A stretch of 64,000 bases of DNA from Branchiostoma floridae (Eukaryota; Chordata; Leptocardii; Amphioxiformes; Branchiostomatidae): the NCBI RefSeq assembly GCF_000003815.2, contig NC_049980.1, forward strand, positions 19,469,117-19,533,116. Reading direction: 5' to 3'. Positions within the stretch are counted from its first letter, which is position 1. Every line of letters begins with the position of its first letter. Made by a program: the position numbers and the translations under genes. The notes under the pieces are model-generated. The model saw only the letters and a list, made by a program, of their open reading frames with translations, was not told the origin of the DNA and did not search any database. This document shows, one piece after another, positions 13,601 through 23,208 of this stretch.

Positions 13601-13628
13601 TATGATATACCGCAAGAATGAAATTGCA
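10618..13628. other. Intergenic, AT-rich, no gene seen
   Basis: Low-GC sequence with only short random ORFs. It may include an alternative long 3' UTR of the preceding gene. I found no repeat boundaries or conserved coding in it. Confidence 0.5.
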
Positions 13629-13638
13629 ATCATTTCTG

Positions 13639-14113
13639 TAGTCTCCAAGCAGACCCAACGGTGCCTTAGAGATATTATCAAAGCTGGCCAGGGACTTAGT
13701 ATGGCACCAGGTTGGTTTTTGTTAAGCATTATTTTCAGACTTCAACTCGATTTTAAATTGAGTATTTAATGTATTGTGGCGCTTGTTCTGTTACGTTGCG
13801 ATGCTGTCAATTTTTTTCAATCCGGCGCCATTTGGCGCGAACCTCCTACTGGGACGCGTGCGCATAGCGCTACATAGCGCGCGGGTCACTGACTTCGTCC
13901 AGTGTAAGTCGCTCGTAAAGTAATTAGCACTTGACAACAGGGTGGGGCAGCGACACCATTGTTGAATAGAAACGCTCCACCCTGTTTCAGTGCAGGCAGA
14001 CCTCCGGTGACCGTTTGACTCCCTTAGCCGGCTATCTCCATTTGGCCGGCAATACTCCTTTGCCAACTTTAATATATTATCTCCAAGGCACCGATGGGTC
14101 TGCTTGGAGACTA
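13639..14113. mobile_element. MULE-like foldback element with 9-bp target duplication (475 bp)
   Basis: The left end TAGTCTCCAAGCAGACCC and the following bases (CAACGGTGCCTTAGAGATA) are the inverse of the right end (TATCTCCAAGGCACCGATGG then GTCTGCTTGGAGACTA), a terminal inverted repeat of about 37 bp with few mismatches. TCATTTCTG (9 bp) directly flanks both sides: 13630-13638 and 14114-14122. A 9-bp duplication is typical of Mutator-like elements. The interior has no transposase frame, so it is non-autonomous. Confidence 0.75.
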
Positions 14114-14241
14114 TCATTTCTGCGTTATCATCGTCATCATCACGGGCGGCTTGCCCGGACCAGGCCCACTCTTTCTTTACAGACAGCTCTGTTCCCTAAA
14201 ACACTCTGTAAGTCCTGGACCGCAACCCCACCTGCGTTATA

Positions 14242-14350
14242 ATGCATAAGAAAAGACGCCCATATGTTGCCCTCAAATGGACTCCCCAAGGGCTGTAGAA
14301 GGGGAGCATGATGAGGGCAGCACGGAACACCTGGCATGAGATCAGATGGA
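14242..14350 (+). pseudogene. Possible decayed tail of a non-LTR reverse transcriptase
   Basis: One frame reads KKRRPYVALKWTPQG, a stop, then RAARNTWHEIRW. This resembles the common C-terminal segment of non-LTR retrotransposon polyproteins, in which an ALRWTP-like block is followed by a basic GRP-type block and NTWR. It carries an in-frame stop and no other RT motif is visible nearby, so it would be a dead fragment. This is a recollection of a family pattern, not an alignment. Confidence 0.3.
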
Positions 14351-15122
14351 TGGCCCCTATCATGAAATGCAGTAAAGTCAACTTTTCTCTGTGTTGCCGA
14401 CTATGTATCCAGTAATCTCCAAGCAGATCTACCGACGGCATTAGCTGGCCACGCCCTGGACCCGCCCACGACCTCCCACAATATCGCTTTCTTTTGCTCC
14501 TAATAATAGATTCATTGCTTGTCGGTATTGCGCCTTTACACGCAGTTATCGGCCAAATTGTACCGTATGCCGATTTTGAGGACACATTTTCAGTTGACAA
14601 TGTTTGACAAATTTTCGTGCAATCATCCGGTATTGGTGACTTCGAGTCGTGCAGATAAGCGAAGTCACCAACAAGACCTAACAATGGAGTAAATCGGGGA
14701 GCCGGTTTGGGATTCCATGCAATTGATCGAAGTGTGTGGTTATCCGACTTGCAGTTAACTTGCTTCAACTGCTTATTTCGCGCGTCACCGCCAAAAGTCT
14801 TCTTTATGACATTAATGTTGATAGCCTGGTAAACTGGTATCACTAACCACTAACCACGTTCAACAGCTAGTAGTCAAGGCCATGCGCCACTACATTGGTG
14901 CCAAGTGCACTTCAAGTCTCATTCCTGCATTTGTCCGTCCCATTGGAATTAGTGATAAACTTTTAATACCCGCATCCGTAAAAGATACGTTGTATCCGAA
15001 TATGTTTTGCTGTTTTTCGTAAGCACACTTCCTCAGCTCGTTAGCCAATTAAAAATGTCATCGAAATGATTAGTAACGGATACAACGATAGTTATCCAAT
15101 TTCGCTGCAAGTACCCAATAGC

Positions 15123-15378
15123 TACTCTCCAAGCAGAGGTTACACCAAAAAGTAGTTACTCAAGCAACTGGATATGGTTTTGAAATGGTCAGACGTTTCG
15201 GATAGAATCCACTATCCTTCGTCAGTGACACTGTAGTCACAAGCAGAGGTTAGGCTCCGGTTGTTTTTTAACGTTTGGCTGGCGTACTTCAAGAAAAATG
15301 ACAAAATAAAAAGCCCGATAAAAACGACTAAAAAAACGTTAGAAAAACAGCCGGAGCCTAACCTCTGCTTAGAGAGTA
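15123..15378. mobile_element. MULE-like MITE with 9-bp duplication, interrupted by a hairpin repeat
   Basis: The left terminus TACTCTCCAAGCAGAGGTTA and right terminus TAACCTCTGCTTAGAGAGTA are inverted repeats that continue inward as GGCTCCGG...TGTTTTT. Flanking 9-mers are CCCAATAGC (15114-15122) and CCCGATAGC (15379-15387), one mismatch apart. Terminus and duplication length match the element at 13639-14113. A 98-bp repeat plus its 12-bp duplication is inserted after GGTTA, so the original MITE was about 146 bp and almost a perfect foldback. Confidence 0.75.
15143..15240 (-). mobile_element. Hammerhead-like hairpin repeat, copy 1 (98 bp, clean insertion)
   Basis: Flanked by a perfect 12-bp target duplication AAGCAGAGGTTA (15131-15142 and 15241-15252). 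On the minus strand it reads GTGACTACAGTGTCA, CTGACGA (complement of 15219-15225), the stem GGATAG/CTATCC (15212-15217 with 15200-15205), GAAAC (15195-15199), then a second hairpin in AGTTGCTTGAGTAACT, and ends near TTTTTGGTG. Copies 2 and 3 are at 34217-34314 and 52208-52301. It encodes no protein; a non-autonomous retroelement is the best guess. Confidence 0.7.
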
Positions 15379-15458
15379 CCCGATAGCCGCTAAAAAAGGC
15401 CCTTTTGAGAAAGGTTCTTACAGCTGGACTCCGACTTTGAATGACGTTAATAACGCAC

Positions 15459-15615
15459 TTTTTGTGTTGGAAGTCAAAGTTTAATTTATCCAGAATGACC
15501 TTTACCAACACAGATAAGCTTTCAAGTTAAGCTTTTACAACACAGATAAACTGTCAAGTTAAGCTTTTAGATTTGATTACGATTTTTAATACCATCATGG
15601 TTTTAGCAAGGAGCT
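15459..15615. repeat. Dispersed repeat copy 1 with internal 32-bp tandem duplication
   Basis: Begins TTTTTGTGTTGGAAGT and ends GTTTTAGCAAGGAGCT, matching 16120-16236. This copy has an extra tandem duplication: the 32-bp unit starting CAACACAGATAA occurs at 15506 and again at 15538. Confidence 0.7.
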
Positions 15616-17397
15616 CAGTTCATGATACTGAAAGTTACGTGTAACTCGTTAGAGTCACTTCTGCAAGATACATTTTCTCATTTAGGTACTGTCTCGTCAT
15701 GTTCACCATCTCCTGAGGGAACAATTCTCCTTTTTATCCAAAGGCGCGTTGATGTAAGTCATAAAATTCAAAGGCTGTAACAGGCAACACAGCATCCAGA
15801 GGGGCTCATGAGCTACGCCACGCTACGCGTACGCCAAGTTGTGTTGCTGAATTGAAGTACATCTCTTTGTCACTAGGCGACGCTTTTGAACCATTATAAC
15901 CGCCTTGATACTGACGTAACATCAAGAATGTTTTAACCTGCTTGGTGACATCAGAGCAACTAAATACATACACGTCCCAAAAATGTCACAATTTTCTTTT
16001 CTTGTGGGGAAATTTGAGAAACTATAAACTATTAATAAAACTAGTAAATGGTAGGGTCTGCCCGGTTTACTTCCGGGTTAGGTCAACACATGTTCGGTTC
16101 GGAAGCCGGTAAGTCCAAATTTTTGTGTTGGAAGTTTAAGTTTTATTTTATCCAGAATGACTTCTACCAACACAGGTGAATTTTAAAGTCAAACTTTAAG
16201 ATTTGATTACGATTTACCATGTTTTAGCAAGGAGCTTTCAGATAAAAGCTCATTGGTTTTAGCAAGTCCTTGGTTTTAGCAGAACAGAAGCTCTTGCTCT
16301 CAGAAGGATGTCAATCTCTGGTCGACGTCTAAAACTCCAAGTTGTTCATCATAACACTGGGCCTGGTGCTTACCAACGTATGGACAATAATTGTTTGGCT
16401 TTTTTAATGATAATATTCGCTGAAGTATATTATTTTCCCGGCGCTCAGTACTAACGTTTTAGCAGGTAGATACTCTCACCAAGGAGGTTAACCTCCTTGC
16501 TCCCACCTTGACGAGCAGCCAGTAGGTTACACAGGGTACACAGATATCATATATTTTGCATATTTCGACTGAAGAAACTATGTACGTCCTACACATTTGA
16601 TAGCCAAGCTAAGGCAAGGAGGGGTAATATAGGGTTTTATCTCCCTATAACCTCATTTGCCAAGGTCACCAACAGATACTCAGTAACAGGGAGCCATATA
16701 CAACTGTATTATCAAACATGTAACATTACCCTTCTATAACGGGGGGGATCCAATGTCCGGTAACTGTTCTAAGTGAATGCGCATGGATTTTGTCATCGTA
16801 CGTTTTACTGAGAACCCGTCAAAAACAATTTAAGATCTTGTTAACAACCATATAACTGTGATTTTAGCTGTGCAGACATATGTTTCCTTTAACGGCAGCA
16901 TTCCGAACTTTACTTTGACAGCGCGCGAAAGTTTTGGCAGGTTTGGACTTGCGTTTCAGTGGAACGTTCTAACACAAAAAGGGGGTCCAAACTCCGATAA
17001 GTTAACAACCAAGCCATCTCTGCATATCTTTAAGCATCCTATGCATGCAAAATAACACTAAGCTTCTGCAATACTATTTTTTGTCACAAATATATGCAAT
17101 ATTTTGAATTACGATGCATATTTAAATACGTTTACTTACAAGGATTACCTCCAACGGTGAAACCAACCTGTCGCCAAAAAGAAAAATGGCGGCACTTTGT
17201 TTACGTCTACCTGCGATTACCCTTTTTTACTTTCGGCTTCTGTATTTCCTGCTTCAACCTCGTTTTTAACAGCAGAAATGACTACAGGATTTCTTTAGTC
17301 GGTAGGGATCGATTTTCTTGAATGATTGGTACTCTACTGACGGGTTGACTAACTCCATCGTGTTGAGCATCGCTCGGCTTCCTTCATAGGTGATTGA
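15616..17397. other. Gene-poor repeat region upstream of FASTKD
   Basis: Apart from the repeat copy at 16120-16236 and a 20-bp palindrome at 16480-16499, I see no exon. AAAAATGGCGGC at about 17182-17193 resembles a YY1 promoter element and could mark the FASTKD transcription start, with the 229-N gap in a 5' UTR intron. Confidence 0.4.
16120..16236. repeat. Dispersed repeat copy 2
   Basis: Matches 15459-15615 in direct orientation over TTTTTGTGTTGGAAGT, TTTATCCAGAATGAC, ACCAACACAG, AGATTTGATTACGATTT and TTTTAGCAAGGAGCT, without the 32-bp duplication. No protein or TIR is visible; the family is not recognised. Confidence 0.7.
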
Positions 17398-17626
17398 NNN
17401 NNNNNNNNNNNNNNNNNNNNNNNNNNNNNNNNNNNNNNNNNNNNNNNNNNNNNNNNNNNNNNNNNNNNNNNNNNNNNNNNNNNNNNNNNNNNNNNNNNNN
17501 NNNNNNNNNNNNNNNNNNNNNNNNNNNNNNNNNNNNNNNNNNNNNNNNNNNNNNNNNNNNNNNNNNNNNNNNNNNNNNNNNNNNNNNNNNNNNNNNNNNN
17601 NNNNNNNNNNNNNNNNNNNNNNNNNN
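17398..17626. other. Assembly gap (229 N)
   Basis: A run of 229 N, not a round number, so probably a size-estimated gap. Nothing can be said of its content. Confidence 0.98.
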
Positions 17627-17774
17627 ACTTTTTTCAATCGTTATCTGTTGGGGCTTACCAACTTGGACACATACTCTGACTTTTCAGTTATTTACAACAA
17701 GGTTTAGTCCATAACAAGTTGCACTTGTTATGTGCAGACACTTATGCATATCTCCGCAAAAATGATTTTAAAAT

Positions 17775-17810
17775 CCTACCGGACTTTGGACCCCTACCGG
17801 ACTTTGGACC
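17775..17810 (+). repeat. Tandem duplication of an 18-bp unit
   Basis: CCTACCGGACTTTGGACC occurs twice head to tail (17775-17792, 17793-17810), just upstream of the FASTKD start. Confidence 0.9.
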
Positions 17811-17941
17811 CCTCCCGTTAGCTATGATGAGATTTTGACAGTCAGCTACCGTTTTTCAGCCAATGACCAGTGCCAAATGATATAACTTAATTCCCATTTG
17901 ATTGAATAAGTCCTTTTTCCTTTCAGTTTCAGGTAACCCAC

Positions 17942-20900
17942 ATGGCACCTTTTACCCTCAATCCAGCTTCTTGGAGAAGCAGTTTAAGACTAGGGTTGCA
18001 GACATGCTTCAAAAGATACTGTACAGCAGGCAGTTCCCTGGTTTCCTCTGTGCCTGTACCTCATGCTGCTATCAGATTTTACTCTCAAGCACAGAGTCCC
18101 ATCAGGCATCATCCAGTCACACGCTTTACCACGACGACATTACAAAAGCCAATGATTCCAAAGCACCAAGCGTTTTGCAAGAGAAACTTAAATAAAATTC
18201 ATCACAGAAGTGGCCAGTTTAGAATCAAAGACATTTTAGGAGGTCCAAGGAGCGAAGAAAAATTTGATCAGAAGGCGGCTACAAGAAATTTCTATGAAGA
18301 CTCGGACAGATATGTCACAGCTGACAATTTCCTTAAGTCTCATAATTGGCAAGGAAGTGGAAATGATGTGGATGTTGAGAGTGTCTTAGCCACACTCAGC
18401 TACAACAAAGGAGAAGTTAGTCCTGCAACTCTAGCTGACAGCATGTCGGCTTTAGCTAGACAACCACAGAAGAGGATTACACAGTTTTTACAGAGTGACC
18501 ATTATGACTCATGTCTTACAATGGTGTCAAACTATTGCAAAGTGTTCACAAATAAAGATTTTGTAATCATTTTAGTCTCCCTGTACAATTTGGGGATCCC
18601 AGCTTGGCATCGAATCTACAAGAAGTTCATTTTGGAGTGTGAAAGGCGCGTCCATGATTGGGATGTTGACACAATGTTACTTGTATCTGACACCTGGCGA
18701 GCGATTGGCCGGATAGTCGTTAATTACAACGGACAGATGTTGAAGTGCATTGAACCACAGTATCTTGAGCTGACACATCATCAACTTGTCCAACTGCTAT
18801 ATGTGATTGGTGAGAACAGGACGGCACCGTTAACCCTCATGAAGAAGCTAGAAGATATGGTGCTTTTGTATGTGGACGATCTGAGTGGGAAAGAGATTGC
18901 GGCAATCTGCTTGGGTTACTTCAAGTCGCAGACTATCATATCCTCGGCTGCCTTGTTGCAGGTTTTAGGAGACAAAGCATGTGAACATATTGACCAACTA
19001 GATTTCTTTAGCGCAGTCAGTATCTTTAAGGCCTTCAGGCATGCAACAACAGTCCACTTGCCTCTCTTTAAGAAGGCTGCAACAACATATTCCAGTGTTA
19101 TCCAAGACCTACCTCTTGTGTCTGTGATGCAGTTGGTCTTCACATATGGAGCGCTCCATATATTTGAGAAAGACTTGCTTGAAGCCGTGGCTGAGAAAGC
19201 TGTGAAAGATGCCAAATTGTGTCGGATCAAAGACATCGCCAAGTTCTTGTGGACGTTTGCACAGTTAAACTACCGTCCAGCCAACGTTGACCTGTTTCTT
19301 GATACTATGGTAAAGGTATGTATCTTCAGAAAAGATCTGTAGGTCAGAGTCAAGCATGTTGTGAAATCTTTTGACAGTATCAAAGGTAAATACAGATCTG
19401 AATAAAGTCAAAGGCTTATGTCCTCTATTATACCATACAAGACTATACATTTGTACTTCCACTTGGTGATCCGTCCCCTCCTTATCAAACGTAAAGATAT
19501 GATAAAGTCAGAGACCCAGACAACCTTTGATTTTTTTCCAGGAGCTGTGTGCCCGTTCCAATGAGTTCCAGACCTTCCCTGAACACCTGGTGTACAGTGT
19601 GGTAGCGCTGGCTTACATGGAGAGATTCCCGTATGACCTCATCAACACTATATTCAGTCCAGACACCCTGCAGCAGATAGAAAGTCAGTTTTTATTTAGA
19701 AATATATTATTCCTCTCCTGACCTTCGTTTACTGTTTTATGATGTGAATCCACATAGCCTTAATTAGTGCTGCATTAAACATTGTGAGCTAACAGAATTT
19801 CCCTAAATACCCTGTTTTTAAAAACAATGGATATAGTTTACCTGTGGATAAAGGTTAGCATTAATGAAATTTGAAAAAGGTCTGATATTACAATTCTTAG
19901 ATACAATTTGTACATGTAACCCTTTCAGTTAACCTTTTTTCCCATCCCTACCAGAGTACTGCCCCTGGGAGACCATGCGTGACCTGTATGTCATTGATGG
20001 TACTGTTGGAGTAGAGTGTGGGGACTATGCTGGGCACAGGCTGTCTCAGGAGTTCATCAAGCGACTACCAGAGGTCAGAGGTGATGTTATGTTAGCACTG
20101 ACCCTGTAGTGGTATCAGTCATGCATAAAGGTGTTTGTGAGGCAGCTAAATCTCCAAGCAGATTTATCACTGGCAAGACAGTATCCAAGGGCCAGAGCAA
20201 TGTCCGGTCGCCCCCTGGTGGCCGGCCGCCAGCCAGCTTGCAACTACTTGTACTTGTATCTGACAAAACATCATTAGCATATACAGTCTTCAATGAGGCT
20301 CGTAATATCTTAACCCTAGGGCTTGTCAAACCTTATTATGATCTCATCATAGAATGGATCCCTTAGGAATAAAAGTCTTTCCTCAGTAAAGTCGTCAGTT
20401 AAGAGTTATGTTTTAGCATGAATGCAGAACATGAGAAGCAAAGGATGACTTCTTATGATTTTTTGACCAACCAAAGACATAATTCAAGGTCTTTGGCCCC
20501 TGACAGCTTTGTTTGGTACATTTGGCTCTGTAGCTCGTGTTCTTAATAGTCCATGGTCATCATTTGTTTCCATGATACATGTACATGGTGAGGACTGATC
20601 AAAAGAATCATTTAGATTTTTTTGCCCCCAGTCTACTTTTTTGGTACTAGATTTGATGTGTGCCTCCATATTCATGCATCATGTTGCAGGGTGCAGGAGG
20701 CAGTGTGAAACATGAGCTGACGTATCGGGAGAACCTGGCAGAGGTGGTGAGGGTACTGCAGCAAATGATGGGGAGGGAACACCTGACAGTCCATTACATC
20801 CTGCCCCACTTCAAGTCCGCAGGTGAGACAATCACTGGGAGGTTGTAGACTATGTAAGTTGCATATATGCTCTCTGGTATATTCTGGCCTGCTACCATGG

Positions 20901-23208
20901 AAAGTTTCAAGATTTTGGAACTGCATTGTACTTATTTTCCAAGCTGTGGTCATAAATGTTTTTAATCTACTGGTTTGAAAGAAAAAATTCCCCCTGGTCC
21001 CTGGTGATACCATATTATTTTCTTGTCTCTGGGATTTGCTTGAATGCATTTTCCAAGTTGTCACATACTTCAAAAGTTTGAAAGGCCATTTTGTACATTA
21101 TATTGTTTTGTTGTTGTTTATTCCTGTAGATATAGAGATACATGTGGACCAGACAAACCAGGCAGTGACGATAAGCGGTTCTGTCTCTACACCTCGTGGC
21201 AAGAACAAACAGATGGACATTCGGCTGGACGACAACCTCATTGATATCCTAACTGGTATGAAGCTTTAACCCTCCGTGGGCATGGAGTATAATGATTATG
21301 ATATTATTAAACTCATTCTGGGAATTAAAAAAATCTGCATACATTTTGTCATTGTATTTGTATTCACTTGAAGTCACCATATAATGATTACTAGTAAGAA
21401 CTGATTGCATCATGCTTTTCCCAATGTAAGGAAAATCACCTATTAAAGTTAGGGACAAAACTGTTTAGATTATATGTAATCTCCTTTATTCCATGTAGTT
21501 GGTAAAATGATACGCCACCTAAGAAGCCATCATTAGTGTAGGTTGGGGTTTTGGTGTTTAGCAGTGTGTGATAAGCTTAAGGTAGCGGGCTTGTTGTTAT
21601 ACCTAGCTGTTTTGTAAAACAATCTAATTGATGACCTCCCCAAAAGTTAGAGACATAGACATTCTCTGGTTGCTTTCAACTTTGTTGAGTGAGACATTGT
21701 TTAACATCGCCATTCTGGCAATCAACAACAATGTTGAACTTGTAACTAAGTATCGCATGAGCTGATGCTAGTCACAGGACATTTTGCATTTTGATAATTT
21801 TTGTCATTACAGTATTTTTGTATTTTAGGTACAAAGTCAGAAAGTAGTTTGGCGGAGAAAAAGGAAGTTGAACCTTCAAACCGGGAACCAGAAAATATTA
21901 CAAGGTATTTATAGTTTGACTGAATTTATGCCTCAATGGCAGCATCTGAAAATCAACCATTCAATGACAGTAGTGGTCATAGTTTCAAAGAAACTAAAAG
22001 TTATTATTCAAAGACTTATGCTATGCTAAGTATACTTCAAACTCATGGTCTCACCTGTATAACACCTGTGTAACACACCAGTAGGCATAATGGCATGGAA
22101 AGCTAATCCCACCTTAGTGTTTTGGACTGTAGGTGGCAGTTTTCAAGCTGTAAAAATGGGTGTAAACTGGCATAGTTTCCTTTGGAGAATGAAATATTGT
22201 GATACATGATGAATATTATTACCATTCAAGTTTTTAGCACCTGACCATTATTAACCATACCCAGAAACTGGAATAACTTTGTTGTCCTTATATGATTTTG
22301 AACAAACAAACAAACAAATTTAAAGTGATTCAATATAATCAATACAACTGCCAGGTAGTCAATGTTGTGGCCAGCAAAAGGGTTTGTTCTCACATACAAC
22401 TCAGTTCTGTGATGTACATGTACATTGTACCTCCTTCCCCCTCCCCAGACTGGCTGTACAGGTCACCAGTATGAAACACCACCTCTACAACAGCCACAGT
22501 CTGCTGGGGGTCCATCAGATGAAGAGGAGGCAACTCAGGAAGCTGGGGTACCAGGTTGTAGAGGTGAGAACTGCAGTCATCAGCAACATTACAGGTGTCT
22601 GCAGGTCTTTCTGGCAATACCCAAGGGGCTGGGCATGCTTCAAAGTGTTGTGCACAATTTGAAGGCATCACAAAAAGTCTACCTATGGATGAGTGCATAG
22701 CGTAGAAGTATGAGTTTATGGCTACACCTCATGGCAGTGGTCCAGACACTTAGCAGATAAAAACAATAGAACTTCTGGCATAGAGCCCCTTTGAGCACAG
22801 TGTTATCATATTTGTCTGTTTGTGTCTGTATTTCTGTGTGTGTGTGTGCGTGTGTGTGTATGCCTCTGTATTAACATACAGTGTCCACCTTAAGTTTGAA
22901 AAAAAAATAGAGAAATGTATATTGATTTTTGTATCAGGCATTATGGATTGGTGTTTATTGATAATAGTCACACACACAAACTGATCTTGACTCTGTTTTA
23001 ACTGAGAAATTTTTGTGCCTCTTTTTTGTCTTTCACTGTAAGTATAAACCATGTTTTGTGTTTGAATTGTTTATTGTGAATACAATTGACAATGGTACAT
23101 TTGTATTCCTCACAGATTCCCTACTATGAGTGGCAAGAGCTGCCCAAGCACCCTAACAATGAAAGGAAGGACTACCTCAGGAAGAAAATCTTTGGCCATA
23201 GCAAGTAG
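17942..23208 (+). CDS. FAST-kinase-domain family mitochondrial RNA protein with RAP domain
   Basis: Eight exons: 17942-19315, 19542-19683, 19955-20073, 20690-20822, 21130-21255, 21829-21904, 22449-22563, 23116-23208. They sum to 2178 nt (725 residues, TAG stop) with consistent phases. The N-terminus is rich in Arg, Ser and Ala and lacks acidic residues up to about residue 70, as for a mitochondrial presequence. The middle consists of helical repeats with FASTK-type segments (LTHHQLVQLLYVIGEN, IAKFLWTFAQLNYRP at the end of exon 1). The C-terminus, about 658-725, is a RAP domain (MKRRQLRKLGYQVVEIPYYE, then a short lysine-rich end). FASTKD proteins bind mitochondrial RNA and control its processing and stability. 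Length and architecture are closest to FASTKD5, but I cannot separate it securely from FASTKD1-3. Acceptor-like CAG sites just before the ATG suggest a 5' UTR intron. Confidence 0.9.
22836..22860. repeat. (TG)n microsatellite
   Basis: Short TG run with one CG interruption, in the last FASTKD intron. Confidence 0.9.

Noticed and set aside
14196-14843. Minus-strand ORF of 215 codons in the repeat island
   Set aside because: No recognisable domain or splice signals, and its 3' part overlaps the plus-strand RT-like remnant; treated as chance.
17186-17269. 27-codon hydrophobic ORF starting MAALCLRLP upstream of FASTKD
   Set aside because: It overlaps a YY1-like ATGGCGGC motif, ends in a stop and cannot be joined to the FASTKD frame; more likely leader sequence.
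18916-19242. Minus-strand ORF opposite FASTKD exon 1
   Set aside because: Shadow of the coding frame on the other strand.
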